Assembly: GCF_014656355.1 (NCBI RefSeq) | Contig: NZ_BNCG01000020.1 | Span: 1 to 37,261 of the forward strand | DNA length: 37,261 bases | From: Camelimonas fluminis | GTDB taxonomy: Bacteria; Pseudomonadota; Alphaproteobacteria; Rhizobiales; Beijerinckiaceae | Reading direction: 5' to 3' | Shown: in pieces, positions 32,774-37,261 of the stretch | Layout of the letters: each line of letters starts with the position of its first letter | How positions within the stretch are numbered: the stretch's first letter is position 1 | The notes under the pieces: generated by a model | Told to the model about the DNA's origin: nothing | Databases searched by the model: none | What the model saw: only the letters and a program-made list of their open reading frames with translations | Program-made: the position numbers and the translations under genes

Positions 32774-34369
32774 TTACTGTTCCAGACCACGCTTCCTGAA
32801 GGACTCGTCGATTTTCCTGTCCACCTGCTCGCGGATGCCGTCGATGCTGAAGCTGGCGGGCCGCTGGCTTGGGGGATAGTCAACGAAAGTCTGAAGGAAG
32901 GCGGCGGACTTCATCACGCCATTGACGGTGAGGTAAGCGTTCTCAACGCGCCATTGGTCGTAGCCACTGCCGGAAATTTCGGCATGCTCGTAGGGATCCA
33001 TGCGCAGATTGAACATCTTGGGCAGACGCAGCTTGGTAAAGGGATGCGCCCAGACATCGAGCTGGCCAGGTTGCTCCTGTTTTTCGAACACGAATTTCCA
33101 GTCACCGGTACGCATGGCGACAAGATCGCCATCGTCGTTGAAGTAGAAGAAATCCGTGCGGGCGCTCTTGTCGGTCTTGCCGGTAAGGTAGTCGAGCTGG
33201 TTGAACCCATCGAGATGGTTGCGGAACGTGGTCTGGCTACCCTTGGGCTGCCACCCCTTCAGCAAGCGCTCCTTGACGTCCGTGTCGCCGGCGGCGGCCA
33301 ACAACGTCGGGAACCAGTCAAGACCGGAGACGATGCCATTGCTGACTTCACCAGGCTTGATCTGACCGGGCCAACGGATCATCGCCGGCACGCGGAACGC
33401 ACCCTCCCAGTTGGTGTCCTTTTCGGAACGGAACGGCGTCGTCGCCGCGTCCGGCCAGGTGAAGGCGTTCGGGCCGTTGTCGGTGGTGAAGATGACGATG
33501 GTGTTTTTGGAAACGCCCATGTCGTCCAGAGCCTTCAGCAACTTGCCGACGTTCTGGTCCATCTCCCACATGCCATCGGCGTATTCATTGCCGGGCATGC
33601 CGCTCTTGCCGCGAAACTCCGGACGCACATGGGTGAAAATGTGCATGCGGGTGAAGTTCATCCAGGTGAAGAACGGCTTGTTGGCCTTGGCCTGGCGCTG
33701 CATGAAGTCAATTGCGGCGCCGGTGGTTTCATCATCCACCGTTTCCATGCGCTTGCGCGTTAGCGGTCCGGTGTCCTCGATCTTGCCGTCCGCCGACGTC
33801 CTGAGCACGCCGCGCGGCTGATACGCCTTCAGGAACGCAGGATTATCCTTCGGCCAATACGGACGTTCCGGCTCCTCTTCTGCATTCAGGTGATAGAGAT
33901 TGCCGAAGAACTCATCAAAACCATGGGCGGTCGGCAGATATTCATCCCGATCGCCAAGGTGGTTCTTGCCGAACTGGCCGGTGGCGTAGCCATGCGATTT
34001 GAGCGCCTGGGCAATGGTGATGTCGCCCTTTTGCAGGCCAACGCTGGCGCCGGGCATGCCCACCTTGCACAGACCGGTGCGCAGACAGGCCTGGCCGGTA
34101 ATAAACGTGGAGCGCCCGGCGGTGCAGCTGTTCTCGGCGTAATAGTCCGTGAATATCCGGCCTTCCTTGGCGATCCGGTCGATGTTCGGCGTCCGGTAGC
34201 CCACGAGGCCATTGCTGTAGGCACTGATATTGGACTGGCCGACGTCGTCGCCAAAGATGACAAGTATGTTGGGGGGCGCGGAGGCCGGAGCCTGGGCCTT
34301 CGCCCCACTGGCTCCAAGACCAACGACGATCGCCGTCGCAGCCGCCGCCAGAAACGTATGTGGTTTCAT
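32774..34369 (-). CDS. Exported arylsulfatase (formylglycine-dependent, CxAxR type)
   Basis: A 531-residue type I sulfatase that would hydrolyse sulfate esters in the periplasm. A Sec signal (about residues 1-25, ending SGAKA) is followed by the metal aspartates in FGDDVGQ (41-42). NSCTAGRST places the cysteine converted to formylglycine at residue 82. Lys135 and His137 are in FGKNHLGD, His243 in RMHIF, and Asp297-Asn298 in TTDNG, so the active site is complete. It is the first gene of the minus-strand operon that also encodes the matching formylglycine-generating enzyme. Natural ester is unknown. Start at 34369 has AGGAGTT upstream at suitable spacing. Confidence 0.93.
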   Translation of the reverse strand: MKPHTFLAAAATAIVVGLGASGAKAQAPASAPPNILVIFGDDVGQSNISAYSNGLVGYRTPNIDRIAKEGRIFTDYYAENSCTAGRSTFITGQACLRTGLCKVGMPGASVGLQKGDITIAQALKSHGYATGQFGKNHLGDRDEYLPTAHGFDEFFGNLYHLNAEEEPERPYWPKDNPAFLKAYQPRGVLRTSADGKIEDTGPLTRKRMETVDDETTGAAIDFMQRQAKANKPFFTWMNFTRMHIFTHVRPEFRGKSGMPGNEYADGMWEMDQNVGKLLKALDDMGVSKNTIVIFTTDNGPNAFTWPDAATTPFRSEKDTNWEGAFRVPAMIRWPGQIKPGEVSNGIVSGLDWFPTLLAAAGDTDVKERLLKGWQPKGSQTTFRNHLDGFNQLDYLTGKTDKSARTDFFYFNDDGDLVAMRTGDWKFVFEKQEQPGQLDVWAHPFTKLRLPKMFNLRMDPYEHAEISGSGYDQWRVENAYLTVNGVMKSAAFLQTFVDYPPSQRPASFSIDGIREQVDRKIDESFRKRGLEQ

Positions 34370-34757
34370 GGGACAGAACTCCTGCTCGTGGAAACGCGCC
34401 CGTCAGAACCAGTTGGCCCCATAGATGCGGGGCTTGCGAAGACGCGCGCCGCCAGGTTGGCACAATGACGGGAGCAGCGCTATTGAATAACCCCGCAAAT
34501 GCTGCAACCGCGCCCGCTGATTTTTGATCGGCTGTCGGGGACAGCGTACGTTTGCAGGGCCAGCCCCCCTTGTAACAAAGGGCTGGCGAAAAAGGAAATT
34601 TTTTCACAAATTCCCCTGCTCAACGGTCATGAAACGCTACGCCGGAACCCCAAAGACCGCCCTTCACATTTCTGTGTGAATCTATCAGTTTTTTGCTAAA
34701 TCTCACATGATGGAATCAATGCAAACTTATTTACACAGTGTGATTTTGAGGAATGAG
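34370..34757. promoter_or_regulatory. Divergent promoter region between sulfatase operon and barrel gene
   Basis: This 388-base gap must carry promoters for both the long minus-strand operon and the plus-strand barrel gene. It is clearly richer in A and T between about 34590 and 34757 than the surroundings. TTCACA-N6-TGTGAA at 34663-34680 is a perfect dyad and may be an operator, and another CACA/GTGTG pair lies at about 34733-34741. I found no convincing gene and could not assign -35/-10 boxes with confidence. Confidence 0.5.
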
Positions 34758-35765
34758 ATGAAGGCGCGTCAAAAATTGCTCGCTGGAGTTGCGGCGTGTC
34801 TTTGCGTTACTGGCGCATCCCAGGTCGCCCGCGCCACGGAAAGCGGCGCCAGCCTGTATGTTCCTGGCTTCAAAAGCGCGGCCTATGGCATTGTTCCACC
34901 ACCCGGATTCTACTTCGAAACGGATCTGTATTCCTATTCCGGCCGGCTTTCGGCTGGCAAAAGCACGCAATTGGGCGGCGCGGTGCTGGCCAACGTCAAG
35001 GTGCAGGCGCGCGCGGGCTTTCTCACCGCCACATGGGTGACGCCGGCGGAAATCCTCGGCGGCAATCTTGGCTTCGCGGCAACCTTGCCGGTGGGTGATC
35101 CGCGGGTGAGCGCCGGCGCCGTTGTGGCCACACCGCGTTTTGGCCGGGTGCTCGGCGACAAGATGCGGGATTCCGACTTTCTGGTTGGCGACCCGGTGCT
35201 GACAAGCTTCATTGGCTGGCACAAGGGCAACTTCCACTGGCAGGTCGGCGCCTCGGCCAGCATTCCGTCCGGCGCATACCGCGATGATGCGCTCTCGAAT
35301 CTGTCGTTCAACCGGCTGATCGGCGATATCTACGTCGCGGCCACCTGGCTTGACCCCAGCATTGGCCTGGAGGTCTCCGGATCGGCCGGCTATGAAATCA
35401 ATGGCCGGAACTATGCGACGCAATACACCAGCGGCAACGCGATCCATGCCGACCTCGCCATCAGCCAGTATCTGACCAAAGAGCTGTCGGTCGGCTTTCT
35501 CGCAGCACATTATCAGCAGGTGACGCGCGATAGCGGCGCCGGGGACCACCTTGGTTCCTATCGTGGACGCACGACCGCTGTCGGCGGAACCATCTCCTAT
35601 ACGTTCAACGTGGCGGGAGCGCCCATCTCGACGCGGCTCAAGATCTTGCGCGAGGTGAAAGTCGAGAACCGCCCGCGCGGCACCATTGCGCTTCTGACCA
35701 TCGCGCTGCCGCTTGGCGCGCCAGCAGCGCCTGGAGCAACGCCCGCTGCGGTGCACGGGGACTGA
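34758..35765 (+). CDS. Outer-membrane beta-barrel protein, phenol MetA-pathway type
   Basis: A 335-residue barrel protein resembling the Phenol_MetA_deg / SphA-like family of putative outer-membrane transporters found beside aromatic and other catabolic genes. The ATG at 34758 follows GAGGAATGAG and begins a Sec signal (MKARQKLLAGVAACLCVTGA, ending VARA at 26). The mature part opens GASLYVPGFKSAAYGIVPPPGFYF, typical of the family, then runs as amphipathic strands (DSDFLVGDPVLTSFIGWHKG, FHWQVGASASIPSGAYR). The longer open frame from 34707 would place an unrelated leader before the signal. It is divergent from the sulfatase, so it may admit the sulfated substrate or release the product; that is inference. 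Confidence 0.75.
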   Translation: MKARQKLLAGVAACLCVTGASQVARATESGASLYVPGFKSAAYGIVPPPGFYFETDLYSYSGRLSAGKSTQLGGAVLANVKVQARAGFLTATWVTPAEILGGNLGFAATLPVGDPRVSAGAVVATPRFGRVLGDKMRDSDFLVGDPVLTSFIGWHKGNFHWQVGASASIPSGAYRDDALSNLSFNRLIGDIYVAATWLDPSIGLEVSGSAGYEINGRNYATQYTSGNAIHADLAISQYLTKELSVGFLAAHYQQVTRDSGAGDHLGSYRGRTTAVGGTISYTFNVAGAPISTRLKILREVKVENRPRGTIALLTIALPLGAPAAPGATPAAVHGD

Positions 35766-35766
35766 A

Positions 35767-35783
35767 CGCGCCTTGAGGGCGCG
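35767..35783 (+). terminator. Short hairpin after the barrel gene
   Basis: CGCGCC at 35767-35772 and GGCGCG at 35778-35783 pair around TTGAG, two bases after the stop. The stem is short and no T-run follows, so it is a weak candidate. The rest of the 185-base gap to the next gene shows no gene. Confidence 0.35.
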
Positions 35784-35950
35784 AACGGGCGCCGACGCGT
35801 CCCGAAAAGGGCCGTCGTCCGCCCGGTTCCCTGACGCGATCCAAACCGCCGGCGCCTGCCGGCTTTGGCCTGGTCTGGTCGGACCACGCCGCGCCGCGCT
35901 GGTGAGACGGGCCAGTCAAACAGCCGCGTCATGGCTGTGAGGAGGCGATC

Positions 35951-36196
35951 ATGAGTGGGCTTGATATCTTCGCCTGGATTGTGCTGATCGTACTCGCGGC
36001 CAGCACAATCGCCGTTTTCTGTATCGCCGGCTGGTTGCCTGGTCACATCGCCAGCGAGCGGGGCCACCCCAATGCCCGGGCTGTCCGTGTCGCCGGTTGG
36101 GTAACCCTGTTCTTCGGCTTCGCGCTCTGGCCGCTGGCGCTGATCTGGGCCTATGTCGACGTGCCCGCCGCCCCTGCCCGGGAGGCTGGCCAATGA
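35951..36196 (+). CDS. DUF3302 small inner-membrane protein (YiaW-like)
   Basis: An 81-residue protein with two predicted helices (IFAWIVLIVLAASTIAVFCI and VTLFFGFALWPLALIWAYV). It matches the DUF3302 family, of which E. coli YiaW is a member, in length, helix layout and the LPGHIASERGHPNA linker. Start follows GTGAGGAGGC, a strong ribosome site. Its stop overlaps the start of the HlyD-type gene (ATGA), the same pairing as yiaW and yiaV in E. coli. Role unknown, presumably a partner of the HlyD-type protein. Confidence 0.8.
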   Translation: MSGLDIFAWIVLIVLAASTIAVFCIAGWLPGHIASERGHPNARAVRVAGWVTLFFGFALWPLALIWAYVDVPAAPAREAGQ

Positions 36197-37131
36197 TCAT
36201 CTTCCTGCTGAACGTCTACCTGGTCATCCTGTTCATTATTGTGAAGGTGGGACTGGTTCGCTTCAACCTGTTCTGGAAATGCTCGCCATTCGTGGTGTTG
36301 CTGCTGCTGATGGTTGGACTGTTCATCCCCATGGGCTGGGGCGCGCCGTCGGGCGCCACGCTTCTGGGCCGTCAGTCCGTCGCCATCGTGCCGGACGTCG
36401 CCGGCGAGGTCACTGACGTGCCCGCGCAACCCAACGCCCCCCTGAAAGCCGGAGACGTGTTGTTCCGCATAGATCCGACGCCCTATGAAGCGCAGCTGAA
36501 AGCGCTTCAGGCGCAGGTGGCGCTGGCGGAGTTGCGGCTGACGCAGATGCAGCATCTGCAGCGGGCCGATACGGGTCGGGCGTTTGACGTCCAGCAACGG
36601 GACGCGGAAGTGAAACAGTTACGCGCCCAGCAGGACGCCGCGCAATGGAACCTCGATAAAACCGTGGTGCGCGCGCCCGCTGATGGCTTCATCACCAATG
36701 TCGCCCTGCGCAAGGGCGCCCGCGTGTCGAACCTGCCGCTGTCGCCTGTGATGGCGTTTATCGATACGTCCGCGCCGTTTCTCGGCGTATCAATCAACCA
36801 GAACGACGCCCGCTATATCGCCCCGGGCCAGATGGCCGAAGTCACCTTCAAGTTTCTGCCCGGCCAGATTTTTTCCGCAAGAGTGGAAAGCGTCCTGCAG
36901 GCGGTTTCCACCGGCCAGACGCAGGTCTCCGGCTCCGCCGTCACGCCGCACGCGCTGCAGGCGACGCCGCTGGTCGTGAAGCTGATCCTCGATGACGCGG
37001 ACACTGCCCGCAGGCTCCCGGCCGGCAGCGTCGGCTCCGCGGCGATCTATACGGACCATGTGGTCCCCAGTCATATCATCCGGAAAGTCCTGCTCCGTCA
37101 GGAAGCCATCATGAACTACATCCTGCCATGA
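36193..37131 (+). CDS. HlyD/EmrA-type membrane-fusion protein (YiaV-like)
   Basis: A 312-residue membrane-anchored adaptor of the HlyD/EmrA family, closest in layout to E. coli YiaV. Two N-terminal helices (IIFLLNVYLVILFIIVKVGL and SPFVVLLLLMVGLFIPMGWG) are followed by the lipoyl half SVAIVPDVAGEVTDVPAQPN, a coiled coil of about 65 residues (ALQAQVALAELRLTQMQHLQ onward), the returning lipoyl half VRAPADGFITNVALRKG, and a beta-barrel region. It would bridge the periplasm for an export system, but no pump gene other than the small DUF3302 protein is adjacent. The ATG at 36193 overlaps the upstream stop; the frame extends back to 36097 only inside that gene. Confidence 0.87.
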   Translation: MIIFLLNVYLVILFIIVKVGLVRFNLFWKCSPFVVLLLLMVGLFIPMGWGAPSGATLLGRQSVAIVPDVAGEVTDVPAQPNAPLKAGDVLFRIDPTPYEAQLKALQAQVALAELRLTQMQHLQRADTGRAFDVQQRDAEVKQLRAQQDAAQWNLDKTVVRAPADGFITNVALRKGARVSNLPLSPVMAFIDTSAPFLGVSINQNDARYIAPGQMAEVTFKFLPGQIFSARVESVLQAVSTGQTQVSGSAVTPHALQATPLVVKLILDDADTARRLPAGSVGSAAIYTDHVVPSHIIRKVLLRQEAIMNYILP

Positions 37132-37182
37132 CCGCTTCCCAAAAACGGGAATACTGACGTCGTCGATATGAGGACAGGTCTT

Positions 37183-37199
37183 CCGGCGAAACGCGCCGG
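37183..37199 (+). terminator. Hairpin after the HlyD-type gene
   Basis: CCGGCG at 37183-37188 and CGCCGG at 37194-37199 pair perfectly around AAACG, 51 bases after the stop. A weaker TTCCC/GGGAA dyad lies at 37136-37151. Either may contribute to ending the transcript; neither has a T-run. Confidence 0.4.
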
Positions 37200-37205
37200 C
37201 GGTTA

Positions 37206-37261
37206 GAGCGCTTTCCGACCAGACGGAATCGTCTGGTCGATCAGAATTCGCTCAAAACAAG
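37206..37261. repeat. 56-bp palindromic intergenic repeat, copy 2
   Basis: All 56 bases match the copy at 20169-20224, including the GACCAGACG-GAAT-CGTCTGGTC stem. It starts within TAGAGCG, like the repeat after the thiolase gene. The window ends inside or at the end of the element, so its true length is not visible. Confidence 0.8.

Noticed and set aside
1-37261. CRISPR array, tRNA or rRNA genes
   Set aside because: I saw no regularly spaced repeat series and no cloverleaf or rRNA-like sequence on either strand.

Overview
The window is high-GC proteobacterial DNA, most likely alphaproteobacterial and probably Hyphomicrobiales (Rhizobiales). This rests on GC-rich codon use, the gene families present, and intergenic palindromes beginning TAGAGC that resemble repeats common in that order. 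No rRNA, tRNA or CRISPR array is visible. The taxonomic call is an inference; no marker gene is present.

Layout. (1) Bases 1-1300 are an insertion-sequence graveyard: broken pieces of IS3-, ISL3-, IS701- and IS5-type elements lie end to end, each frameshifted or truncated. (2) 1393-4365: an OprB-type outer-membrane porin, then a four-helix PACE-type efflux protein divergent from a LysR-type regulator that is interrupted by one in-frame TAA. (3) 4683-13664: a large MalT-like LuxR ATPase regulator followed by a six-gene CoA-thioester catabolic cluster (SCP-x-type thiolase, two hot-dog dehydratase/hydratase proteins, SDR, acyl-CoA dehydrogenase, acyl-CoA synthetase). It looks like a complete activation plus beta-oxidation-like route for an unidentified carboxylic acid. 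(4) 13835-15184: a DUF2459-type membrane-anchored protein and a small putative secreted protein. (5) 15369-20075: a lipoprotein periplasmic adaptor and an AcrB-type RND pump without an outer-membrane channel gene beside them. (6) 20268-21365: a zinc alcohol dehydrogenase on the minus strand.

(7) 21543-34369 is the most notable region: eleven co-directional minus-strand genes that read as one transcription unit. In transcription order they are arylsulfatase, fused membrane transporter/spermidine-synthase-like protein, exported HAD phosphatase, formylglycine-generating enzyme, MoxR AAA ATPase, DUF58 protein, DUF4381 protein, BatA-like and BatB-like VWA proteins, TPR protein and BatD-like protein. 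Several junctions are 4-bp ATGA overlaps. The sulfatase has the cysteine motif that the formylglycine-generating enzyme oxidises, so those two genes form a maturation pair. Their linkage to a complete MoxR/VWA/Bat set suggests, as inference, that the MoxR machine acts on the sulfatase pathway or its envelope partners. (8) 34758-37131: a divergent outer-membrane beta-barrel protein of the phenol MetA-pathway type, then a translationally coupled DUF3302/HlyD pair like E. coli YiaW/YiaV. A 56-bp palindromic repeat at the window end is identical to one at 20169-20224.
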